NCBI RefSeq assembly: GCF_000002075.1
Contig: NW_004797667.1
Location: forward strand, 159,961 to 223,960
DNA length: 64,000 nucleotides
From: Aplysia californica
Taxonomy: Eukaryota > Mollusca > Gastropoda > Aplysiida > Aplysiidae
Direction of reading: 5' to 3'
The notes under the pieces are model-generated. The model was not told where the DNA came from, did not search any database, and saw only the letters and a program-made list of their open reading frames with translations. Positions 49,242 to 59,520 of this stretch are shown piece by piece. The translations under genes were made by a program, and so were the position numbers. The stretch's first letter is position 1. The number at the start of each line of letters is the position of its first letter.

Positions 49242-49391
49242 CTGCGCCTAACCGGCTATAAGACGCCTCATGTCAAGGCTGTGCGCGGTAGTGTCATAAG
49301 CAAAGCAGTTAAATGTAGAACAAACCAACTGTACTTTGCTGCACATTTCTTGTCATTCTATAACCGGCTACATGCATGTAAAACTAACATT
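49242..49391 (+). repeat. Dispersed repeat E, copy 2
   Basis: Direct copy of 46853-47005, 2.4 kb away, with scattered substitutions. Confidence 0.85.
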
Positions 49392-49988
49392 TAGTGTATT
49401 TATGATAAATCAAGTAATAATTGGTTACAACACTTAGAACGTAATCTTTCTTGCATCAGTATGTGACAATATGCTTCCTGTTTTAACACCAATCTTTTTT
49501 TTTTTTTTTTTTGGCCTCTCCTATAAAACTTGCCTTTCTGCATGTAGCGGTTTGTGAATAAAACATCCCTATCCAACCTCTATGGTATTGCCGGTCATCC
49601 TAAGCTCCACTGAATTATAAGATGAAAGTATACCGACACATCTAAAATGGATTTAGACTGCACCAAACTATTATGAAAATCCCATCTCTGATCAACTGCT
49701 CAGTGCAAGCTATTACTAGTGATATCTAGGGATAAACCTCAACATCCAAGACATGTAGCATCACAATTTTAAAATGTCAAATACACAAAAATTTAGATTT
49801 TTTTTAAAACAGCATGCTAGCATACAGTACAGCCAGCAACAACCCTATTCTCTTTCATTATAATTCATTATATTTGTACATGTCTGCTCAGTTTATCAAG
49901 CCAGGGCTAAGAGGGAAAAAAATGAGATTGCAGTGTCCAAATTAACCAAAAAATAGAAACACATGAAATAAAAGTTATTGGTCATTAC

Positions 49989-50118
49989 CAGTTATAAAGA
50001 CTAAAAAAATGTTCCATCAATTCATTAGCATCCAACTTGGTTTCCTCCATAATCACATTGAATTTGTCCATCACATCTTTCCGCACACAGATGGCCCCAC
50101 ATTCTGCATCGGACATTT
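49989..50118 (-). CDS. Zinc-finger gene, exon 2
   Basis: Acceptor (poly-T)AACAG, donor AACTG|GTAATG; 130 nt, phase 1 in, phase 2 out. It encodes residues 22-64 (MSDAECGAICVRKDVMDKFN, then VIMEETKLDANELMEHFFSLYN). This part looks like a compact helical N-terminal module and its family is not recognised. Confidence 0.87.
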
Positions 50119-50402
50119 CTGTTAAAAAAAAAAGTGTAAAAATATTTTTACACCATATTTGGCACATAGTTCTGGCACAGAAAAAAAGAAAAAAAAGTGA
50201 GGAAATGAAAGCAGATGATACAGTTCACTACTTGTTTTTTCCCTTCTTTATCTTTTGTTCAAGGGGAGCTATCCAATTCTGCTTGGTGATTCATTCATTA
50301 TTGCATCATCATTCATTATCAGCAGGCTACTCAAATTTTTCTCTATAAATTTTACTGAAATTTTCCACCAATAGTACTAAAATTACACAAACTATAACTT
50401 AC

Positions 50403-50466
50403 GTTCTACAGCACACAAGCTAGCCTTGAGCGGCATACCATTCTTAGCTTCTTGCACTGAAAGCAT
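50403..50466 (-). CDS. Zinc-finger gene, exon 1 (start codon proposed)
   Basis: ATG at 50464-50466 (minus strand) with A at -3 begins MLSVQEAKNGMPLKASLCAVE. Donor GAAC|GTAAGT leaves one base that joins exon 2 in frame. The frame stays open upstream to a stop near 50560 without another Met, so this is the best start seen. An acceptor-like TTTCAG overlaps codons 2-4, so an extra upstream exon cannot be excluded. Confidence 0.7.
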
Positions 50467-51474
50467 CTTCAGTACTACTACAACTACAATAAAGACGGTA
50501 ACTTTAAAAATCAAAAGCGGATCTGTATCAAAATTTGTCAAAGCACTCCCACACACTGATCATGGTGGCTATAAATATATCTATGATAGCCATTAGATCA
50601 AGGCTGACCAGAGTGACCCTGCTGTCCATTATTCATTATCTCACACACAATGATTTGGGCAACAAACTCGTCCTTTTTTTTTAATGCCCAAGTCTCTTAA
50701 TTTCCACTATCTGTCTCCAGCTTGTCCACTTTCAATTTCAAAGTAGACTCTGATGTCAAAACTCCTTCATTTTCAGACTTGTGCATTACGTGACAGTCTC
50801 AACTCACTTTTCATTTTCCATTTTCAACTCTAATCAAACACTCTCCCTCCTTCTATCTTTCATAGATTGGTGTGTCTTTTGGGAGGGGTGGGCGGGGAGA
50901 GGAGGGGTGTTTCTCATTTCGAACGAAACTGCCATTGTGATTACCTTTACCTTGTGGGGAAATGAATTTTAAGAAAATTTTTTATTCAGTTTTTACCCCA
51001 AAGATAGACAATGACCATGAAACAAGAACTTTCTCTTTTATATCAAATACACTTTGTTAATTTTTAAAAAAGTGTCCCCGCAAAAATATAATAACCCTCT
51101 ATGGACCCAAGCACACATACCTGGCTAGCCCTTTACCCTTTCTCCTGCTCACCACATGCACTCCTCAGCATGTGCTTGGTGGCAGATGACCCAAATGAGC
51201 CCAACCACAAAGGTCCCACATGATATGCCTAGGGGATCAGGGCTCAAAGGGTTAACTCAAGCTTTAATTTAAAAGATTCTAACCAAAAGAGCAAGGCTGA
51301 TTAAGTAATATCAAATGGCTGAATAAAATTCTAATTGTGACTGTGAACTTTTTATTATCATAATCTTTATCAAAGATAGAGTGCTGGGTAGAGTCTCTCG
51401 CTCTCCCCTTTTACCAAAAGTAGTTTCGCCTGTATAATCATTCTGTCAAGAAGCCAAATTTCTTTCACTCACTA
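50467..51474. other. 5' flank of the zinc-finger gene
   Basis: No CpG-rich promoter, TATA box near the start or further exon recognised. AT-rich with a G-rich patch near 50880-50910. Confidence 0.3.
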
Positions 51475-52693
51475 GGGTAGGGTGCCGTAACTTCGACCGA
51501 TGGAGTTCGTTGGCTGCTGTTTTGCTGTAGAACTCGGCAACCAATTGGGCTCTATGCCTTTAGAATAACTACATCAATCATTAATGAGATACATCTCCTG
51601 ATTGGTCTAGAGCAAAAATAATATTGCTTTTATAGGAATCATATTTTACTGTATGAACTTGAATGAGACAGGGGGAGGTTTCCTTAACTTTGACAGACAG
51701 TTCCTTAACTTCGACCGACGTCAAAGCCTAACTTCAACCTTCATCCGAACATTGACCACTATGATCCAAACCTTTGATATTTACCTAATTTTTGCCAATC
51801 ACCTCTCTTTTCTTATTTATGCTCATTGATACAAAAGCCTCATCACTAGCCCAGCCTTTCAATGGCATAAAATCAACAAAGCAGCAGCAGCCCCTTCACA
51901 TCACTACACCCCCCCCCCTCTTTGTTAGGCTAAACATATTTAAAATTCTTAACTGAATTTCCTCTCCCCCATCCCTCTCATGCTCCTCCTCATCCTCCTC
52001 CTCCTCATCATCATTACAATCAGCTTCATCATCAACATCTTCCTCACCACCACCACCACTACCACTACCATCATCAAAAATCATCCTAGTCATAGCACCA
52101 CGACCAAAATGTTATCATCATTATCAGCAGCAGCAGCAAAAACAATAGCAAAAGCAGTCGCCTTATTATTATCCTTATCACCACGCTGGGTCCCACAACC
52201 ATTTCAACGAGCTTGGGATGTCATGAAGTTGAAGTTAGGAATAAACAAAAAAGACGTACCTAAATTTCAACCACTTTGTTTTTCCAGTCTCACTGACTAT
52301 AAAAGCAAGGATTCATGTAAACTGAGACAAATCATAATACTAAGCTGGAAAATCAATAAATTATAAAAACACCCTTTCATTAAAGTAAATTTACTTTTTC
52401 GGCATTTTTCTCAAGTACAGAGAAAACAGTAAAATTATGAGGTTGGCTCTAAAACGCACAACTCCGAAAAGCGAAAGCGAAAGCACGGCGATTTGACATA
52501 CATTACTCGCACAAAAATACGCTTGGCAAAGTCTGCCTCCCACGCTGGAGATCAAATATAATATCTCCCCGACATGACTTGCCAGGATTTTCAAAGAAAG
52601 CAAGACAAATTTTCTGAAAAATAATAGCTTTTTACTGTTGGGGTGTACAAATGGTTGAAGTTAGGCATTGGTCGAAATCAGGGCACCCTACCC
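51475..52693. mobile_element. TIR element with TA target duplication, 'GGGTAGGGTGCC' family
   Basis: The left tip GGGTAGGGTGCCGTAACTTC and the right tip, reverse-complemented, GGGTAGGGTGCCCTGATTTC pair over about 28 bases, flanked by TA (51473-51474, 52694-52695). The motif CTTAACTTCGACCGACGTC and related AACTTCAACC blocks repeat inside the left end. At 1219 bases it has only low-complexity open frames, so it is a non-autonomous Tc1/mariner- or pogo-like element. Confidence 0.75.
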
Positions 52694-52832
52694 TACATTT
52701 CTCAATACAAAGAAAACACAGTCCTATAGTTTGATCACTTTCGTATGCTCCCGTTAAAAAAAAATCCAAGCTCATTTATATTTTTTCCGAACATGTAACT
52801 TTGTATGGCATTCCTATCCCAGCAACCAAATA

Positions 52833-53740
52833 CAGTAGTCTCCGTCTAAGATCCCGATGGAGCAAGAAAAATGCGTGATCTTAAGCGATCACAAGCAGCA
52901 AAGCGTTCACAATTCGGTGTGATCCTGTCTGATGCAGACTTAGGTGTCAGTCATGGTGACAACAAGACCGCACGACGGCAGCCTGCCAACTCGGATTAAA
53001 TTTTCTTTGAAACTTGCAGAACTGTTCAGTTCGTTTGTGTGTGATCGTGCAGCACCCTTCTTCCGCCCAGATTGATTCTGATGCTGTACACTACGTAAAC
53101 TGAGAAGAAGAACAAGACCAAGAGTAGGTCTCTATGTCAATTTGGATACCAAAGCAAGTTCAAACAAAGTTCAACGACACAGTGCCAATGATATGGACTC
53201 CACTGTACATAATACTGACCTCTCAGTTGTTGCTGCATTTTGTAATATATGCTGAAGGAGCTTGGAAACTGCTGGTGTTAGGACACAAGGTGCAAACGGC
53301 TGAAGGAACTTGGAAACTACCAGTGCAAACCACGCCCTACGCAAAATCATCACTAGAATCATGATCAGATGACGCGTCAGGCATACCCCTTGCGAGGACA
53401 AACAAGATGGCTGTTACTATAAATATCGGCCAATGGCGTTTACATCTAGTCGTCATTCTCTAGCAATCCGCTTGTGACTGTGACGCAACAGGCAGTAGTA
53501 CAATGATCACAAATTTTTACTGCTTGATTGATGGTTGATCAACTTTGCCAGCCCAGGTTTTTGTTCCATAATTATACGCGTCTCTGAAATGTGGAGTCTT
53601 ACCGAAATGTTTTAAGAGAGGGATCTTCTTAGACTTTTGTTTGGAAAAAATTATGTTTTCTTAAAACAACAGGATCTTAAACTAAGCGAATTGGGATCAT
53701 AAAAGGTGGGATCTTACCAGAGACTACTACTACTGAACTG
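52833..53740. mobile_element. Pogo-like non-autonomous element (family II)
   Basis: The left tip CAGTAGTCTCCGTCTAAGAT pairs with the reverse complement of the right side (AGTAGTCTCTGGTAAGATCC). TA precedes the left tip (52831-52832) and follows a slightly extended right end. An ACTACTACTACTGAACTG expansion blurs the right tip. The right 65 bases match those of the chimera at 24116-24444. No transposase. Confidence 0.65.
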
Positions 53741-53958
53741 TATGCACAACCACCACTCTTTGAGTGTATTGTACTATAGGATCACTAAAATAAATTATAT
53801 TTACAGCAACCTCTAGACACTCTGGTCTAAAATTTGCTCAGTTTGAGACAGCAAGGGCAAGACCACGCCCTCAGTGTTCGAAAGTCTTGAACTTGAAGAG
53901 TAGGCTCGATCTACTCATCCGTTGGTTGGACTGCATGATTCATATATAGAAACATCCG

Positions 53959-54373
53959 CCCTTGGCGCGATCGTGCCCTGAGCGCGACCAGTTCCCCATT
54001 TTTCCTTCTGTGCAGCTCGTGTGCAATCTGTTTTATTAGAGTGATGTGCCTTGTCTAGTTCCACTTTTGGTCAATCGTTTTCCGAGAACGTCAGTCGTCT
54101 GCTAGTGCAGCAGTCGAGTTCGAAGTGAAAGGCTTAGAGAAGTTTTCTTCAGTTACTAAACTAGAGTAGCTGGCTCAACCCGCGACCACTTATCTCTGTA
54201 CGTACCCTCTGTTATATAAGATAATTGTTTTCATCATACTTTGATAAAGAAATGATTTTACTAACCTTTAAATGGTGTACTAACAACTTTCTTGCACCTG
54301 TCATATCTGTGCGCGCATGGTCGCGCCCTGTTCCATATGCGGTCGCGCTGAGGGCATGCGGTCGCGCCAAGGG
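53959..54373. mobile_element. Short TIR element with CG-rich ends
   Basis: CCCTTGGCGCGATCGTGCCC at 53959 is mirrored at the right end (GGTCGCGCTGAGGGCATGCG to CCAAGGG at 54373). The inverted repeats are about 31-33 bases and unusually CG-rich (GGTCGCGC motifs, one extra copy near 54319) around an AT-richer core. It is 415 bases, non-coding, with no clear target duplication. Confidence 0.7.
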
Positions 54374-54945
54374 AGGAGCATTAACATGTTAAAATACGAA
54401 ATCTGCGAATAACGTTTTGGAATGATTGACGATATCACAGTATAAACTGGAAGTTGACACACTGAAGCGGCCCTGAACATGGATTGCCTGACCTATTTTG
54501 CTGACAGAGACCGCTGAGAAGCAAAATACGACAAGTGGTCACGGGTAGGGCCAGGTACTCTTGTCTCATAGTGTGCATAAATAATTAAATTACAATGTGT
54601 GAAGGTAAAATAGAAAATCTAGATTTTAAATGACAAGGGATTTCTTTTCTTCCCGTTTTAACCTTGGACAGTCGAAAATAAACGAGGTATAGATCTGGAT
54701 CTACTGTACATCTATGGCATACTACAATCTAGTCTAGAATCTTCTAAATCTATATAGATCTATCTAGTATTTTTTTACTTTCACTCCTGTCTCACACTTA
54801 GCTACCCGTCATACATTTTCTACTTAATATTGATACGCTGAACACGAATATCAATTTCATTTCCATCGCAAATCAAAATCAATACTTTTTGAGACATTGA
54901 TGTTTTTAGATTGTATTTTACGATTTCCGAAAGTAGGTTACGCGT

Positions 54946-55035
54946 ATGCAAATGAGTGTCACGCACATGCGTATTTAAAGCCCCACAGGCTCACTGGCAC
55001 GGCAAAATATTGATTTTTGTCCGCGCATGCGCATA
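54946..55035 (+). promoter_or_regulatory. Promoter-like cluster upstream of Merlin transposase 1
   Basis: An octamer ATGCAAAT (54946-54953), a TATTTAAAG TATA-like box (54972-54980) and an NRF1-type GCGCATGCGC (about 55024-55033) lie 200-300 bases before the proposed start at 55248. The arrangement is seen in the sequence; promoter function is inference. Confidence 0.35.
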
Positions 55036-55247
55036 TTGCGTTCTGCGAATTTTAAAGTGGCCTAAATTATGGGATGTTCTGTCCACTTAATTGATTACGT
55101 CTCTGGTAAGTCTCGTGTTGGTCATCATGTGCAACCGCGTGACCATGCACAAGCATTGTTTCATGCGGGAAGTGTTCATTTGTGTCGTTGTATTGGTGAG
55201 TGAAAGATCGTCGCGTGGGGAATTCCGCAGATCTTGTGTTTTGTTCA

Positions 55248-56240
55248 TGGATTCCGCAAACAGTGACTGTGACAGTATTTGTTCATCTTGCTCACTGGAC
55301 TATTTCACCGCAATTGCCAAGTTTCACGGGAAGGACGAGGAAAGTGTAGCTTTTCTCCGTGATAACGGTGTTCTGCCGAAAAGTGTTGTTTGTGAAAAGT
55401 GTGGGGGACAGTGTACTTTCCGAGAGGCTGATCATCTGTGGCGGTGCCGTTCCAGTTATCTCATTTCAAAAACTAAGAAACGGAGGTATTGTGATTTCTC
55501 TGTGTCGGACTACAAGGGAACTATTTTGGCATGGTGCTCGATATCGCTGTGGAAAATCGTTGTATTTGTAAATCATTTTTTAAGCCGGTACTGGGACCAC
55601 AGCACAGTTGTAGAGTGCTTAGGTTTATCAACGAAAACGTCTGTCGACTGGCGCTCCTTTTGTTCCGAGGTCACAGACGAGTGGTTCAGTAAGCAGGAGG
55701 CGATTGGTGGGCCGGGTGTCCAGGTTGAGATCGACGAGACCTTGATCGTACTGTACCAGGTTTGGTGGAGTGGAGAGGGTCTGAAAGCGGAGATTTGTTG
55801 TGGCTCTAACTGGTGACGGGGAGAGACGCAACAAGGGACACGCTTTGTCTCTCATTCAACGTTATATTCTGCCTGGGTCTGTAATTTACAGCGATTCGTG
55901 GAAAGCCTACCACGGCCTTGCAGAATTGGGCTATATGATAAACCACTCTGAGAGCTTCGTGGACTTTGAAGACTCCAGTATCCACACACAGAATATCGAG
56001 CGGCGGTGGCGAGATATTAAAGAGTGGGTTAAAAGACCGCGTATCAGGTCTAAATACTTGTGTCAGTACCTAGCCCAGTATTTATTTGTGAGTTCGGTCC
56101 CCAAGCCGGAGGCGCTCCACTTCTTCCTAAAGCAAGCCACTCGGCTGTATCCGCCACACTCCAGTCGTGAACGTGATTACGTCGCTAGCAGTTCCAGTGA
56201 AAGTGAGCATTCATCGCCGGAAGACGAACCAGGCCATTAA
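55248..56240 (+). pseudogene. Merlin-type (ISXO2-like) DDE transposase 1, one frameshift
   Basis: Starting from MDSANSDCDSICSSCSLDYF (55248), the protein has an N-terminal Cys cluster (VCEKCGGQCTFREADHLWRC, about 55389-55450) like the zinc ribbon of Merlin/IS1016 transposases. Next come the KRRYCDFSVSDYKGTIL region, GGPGVQVEIDET (first catalytic Asp, about 55733) and, after a change of frame between about 55745 and 55790, KRRFVVALTGDGERR, PGSVIYSDSWKAY (second Asp) and NIERRWRDIKEWVK (Glu). It ends with a Ser/Glu/Pro tail at the TAA. One frameshift is the only break I see, so loss is recent or the shift is a sequencing error. Terminal repeats were not securely found. It could be an immobile single-copy relic. 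Confidence 0.85.
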
Positions 56241-57248
56241 CTGTAAGTTTTTTAAAAATCTGGGGGGTTTCAGGGGGGCTTGCCCCCCTTGCAGTCCACC
56301 ATTATTGTTTGGCACTACTTGGATATGGTGGTCCCGACTTTTGTTGACATCGGAGACAGAGAAATAACCCGGAAATGATACTATAAGTGTTTTGCCAGGT
56401 CAGTGAAACTTTTTCTGCCAATAATATTTTTCTGCCTTTTGTTTTTTCCTTTGATCATTTTTCTTTTGATCGTCGCTTTTTACTTTGCATCATCGGTTTT
56501 TCTTTTGATCGTCGCTTTTTACTTTCGATCATCGGTTATTCTTTTGATCGTCGTTTTTTACTTTTGATCATCGGTGTTGTCTTTGATTAGTTACCACAAG
56601 CGAAAATTTTTTGGAACAATTTTGACGTTTAAACCTCAGGGGTTCAAATCTACTCTATGAAACAAGAACATTGAAAAATTTTTTATCAAAATCCATCAAT
56701 AAACAATCGAGATATGGTATTTCAAAGTTTTATTTTTGAACGAAACCTTTTCAACTGCGACTTTCACCCATGTTTGAGGTGTTCTAAAATAAAAAGTGCA
56801 TGATCAAATCAATGAAAACTTTGTTTTTCTCAGAGCTGTCAACACAAATATTGATATCTCTAAATCAAAGCATGTTAGAATTACTGGTTTCCAAGATATA
56901 GCCCTTCAAAAATTGGGGGAAAAATGCCAAAATTTGTCATTAAGAGCTCAGAACCCTATTTTAACCTCTTCCAAATTAGTCAAAACTGCCTCCTCATTAG
57001 TGAAAATCACACAATCATTACAAATACATGCATAGACTTAGCTGAATTTTTTTCAGACCTCTCTAACCATAAGTAACCATTCTGGACTCCTCTGAAGTGG
57101 GCTTCGGTGCAAAAAACGCCTCTTGGAAAAAAATTAGGGGAACTCTGGTACATCCTCGGGCAAAAAGCATCACAACAAGTGAACAAATTAAGCTACAGGG
57201 CTAATCAAATTAAAGCTCAATGCAAGCTCTACGGGGCCAAATGAAAAT
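56241..57248. other. Spacer with minisatellite, no gene seen
   Basis: Contains a GGGGGGTTTCAGGGGGGCTTGCCCCCC hairpin-prone stretch shown in part near 56262-56288, and the minisatellite at 56446-56590. The rest is AT-rich without recognised coding. Confidence 0.45.
56446..56590. repeat. Minisatellite, about 37-base unit
   Basis: Four imperfect units of TTTTGATCGTCGCTTTTTAC followed by TTTSGATCATCGGTTTTTC. Confidence 0.85.
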
Positions 57249-57329
57249 TGTTTACTAAAACTTCTCATAACACTCCATAATAGGACCCTAAATGCCCAAA
57301 AACCTGCCATTATTGAGTGAAAATTATAA

Positions 57330-59518
57330 TGAGCCATTGCCAAAACGTGGGGAAAAACACACATCTCACATTAGTGTGCATAAAATTTGATGCATTAGTA
57401 TTTATTCCTCCAAAACGTATACACACGTCAAATATAGGATGTAGAACCTGCATTAGCAGTTTCAGACCCCATGTCAGCTTTATAATCTTTAGAGTTTGTA
57501 AATTTTGTGCCAAAAATGTTCGTTTTTTAGTGATCCCTGGAGTGTCATTTTGAGCACACCGATGCAAACTTCCAAGAATGTCCAAAATTTAGTATTTTTG
57601 GGTGGGTTTTTTTTACGTGTGCTTTGATCCTATGCTATTTGTCATTGACAAAGGTTAACTTGCTCAAGAAATCGGTTTATTTGTTTGCAAATAGACGAAC
57701 AATTCCGATTACTTGTGCGTCTGTCGTGTTGTCACGGATTAGGTGTTTCAGAAAACACCATTATTTTTCAGTAGAATCACCGTAGCTGGTTAAATCTTTT
57801 TGCCTATCGTCGTTTATTCAATATTTCAAAAGCCGCGATGCGCGAAAAGAACATCGGGTTCCTAGATCTACGATTTCGGTCGGCTGTTTAACATTCGCCG
57901 TTATTGTCGTCAATTTGCGACGTGCCGGAAGTCCGAATTTCGCCCACTTTTGTTTTGAACGGGTCATCAATAGTGCCCGGATATAATTGTTTTCTTGAGT
58001 GACTTCCCCTTACCCGCTTCCCCAAAACAACGGAAGCAACGGGGGAAACAGAAAAACGAAAGTAGTCATTGCCTTCAGCGTCCGGTGACGCACAAGAATT
58101 TTGCGTTGAATGTGACGTACTGGGCTGTTTTGCGTGTTTTTAGGCTACTCTATTGAATATTTTGGTGAAATTGCTGTGTTTAGTTTACACTGGATTCCTG
58201 GAACAAGAGTGTGATGTGTGAACAAACTTCGAGAGATGGGTCATTTCTGTGGTTATAGATTTAGCTTTTGTGCTCAGTGATGACGTTTGGGGTGTCGTCA
58301 TGCAGCCGTACAAGACTGACTGACGTACTAGAAATTACATTGTCCTAAGAGCAAACATTTTTAAAGTAATGTGTGCTCTCTTTACTCATACAAATAAACA
58401 AACATGTCCTTGTTTATCTGTCTAACTCAAAAATACACATTTGTTCTTTGTTGGTATGATATACCTTTTTCCAATACATTGTGTCATTGTGTCATTATTA
58501 TGTACAAGTAATATTTGTCATCATTGCTAATATCAATAAGTTTTCAACATATATTTCATACATGCAAGATTCATTTAGAAGCAAAATACGCCTTTATTGA
58601 TCTGTGTATCTCTTGGTGCAAATTTGTTCTTTGTAGGCATGATTTTACCTTTTCCCAGTATGTTTTGTCATCACTGTTATGTACGAGTACTGTTTGTCAT
58701 AATTAGCAACATAATTGTGATCGTCCACTGTCTTTGATATGACCTGTCTGTTTCAAAGCAAAAGAAACCTCTCCTGGGTTTTTTTTTAATTCTTAAAGTG
58801 CGCTTTTCTCTCTGAAGGCAAGACTTTTGTCTTTTCCTGTACATTGTGTCATCATTGTTATGTACAAGTCATGTTTGTCATCACTGTTATGTACAGGTCA
58901 GCTCAATTGATTTTGTGCTTTTGCCTCATATTAGTTTTAAAATTGTTTTACACATGTGTTTTTCTGGTACTGAGGCTTTGATAACTGTATTTGTACAGCC
59001 TTTCACTATTGTGATGTGTTGTCAATGATAATGTCCAATGTGTATCCTTTCTTGTACATATAACAATGATGACATGTTTTGTGCACTGCGTCATTGTTAC
59101 AAAACTTGTCATTCATATTACATGAGCAATTGCCAAAACGTGAGACTCTCTTGAGACTCAGTGGTGCAAAAAAATTTTTCTTACCAATTTGACTCTTTTC
59201 TGTCAGTCACAGATTGACATATTTAGTGCTCATATTCCTAGAGTATCAGAGCAAGGAGATACGGTTTTGGAGATATGGGTCTATTGGTTTGGCAACCACT
59301 GTATTTCTTGTATGTAACAGTGATGACAAAAACAGATAAGCAGCAAGGCAAATTATGGACTTTAAATTCCATTTGTTTAGTAAACAAAGACTTTGTACAC
59401 TATGAATTGACTCTTTTCTGTCAGTCACAGATTGACATATTTAGTGCTCATATTCCTAGAGTATCAGAGCAAGGAGATACGGTTTGGAGATATGGGTCTA
59501 TTGGTTTGGCAACCACTG
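57330..59518. mobile_element. 2.2-kb insertion of unknown class with TATAA duplication
   Basis: Compared with copy 1 of segment D (GTTATAATTTGC uninterrupted), copy 2 has TATAA at 57325-57329 and again at 59519-59523 with 2189 bases between. The tips are TGAGCCATTGCCAAAACG and, inverted, CAGTGGTTGCCAAACC, perhaps a short imperfect inverted repeat around TTGCCAAA. The interior holds a degenerate 178-base tandem repeat (58430-58900) and a 114-base direct repeat (59190-59303, 59408-59520). No transposase or reverse transcriptase was recognised. Confidence 0.8.
58430..58900. repeat. Degenerate tandem repeat, period about 178 bases
   Basis: The block TGTCATCAYTGTTATGTACA followed by AGT recurs near 58490, 58668 and 58848. 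Each is preceded by a 'GGCATGATTTTACCTTTTCC'-like segment. Confidence 0.7.
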
Positions 59519-59520
59519 TA
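59190..59520. repeat. Direct repeat pair of about 114 bases
   Basis: 59190-59303 and 59408-59520 both run from TGACTCTTTTCTGTCAGTCA to TTTGGCAACCACTGTA and differ by about one base. Confidence 0.92.

Noticed and set aside
58430-58900. CRISPR-like spaced repeats
   Set aside because: Units are degenerate, about 178 bases in period, and in animal DNA. They are satellite-like.
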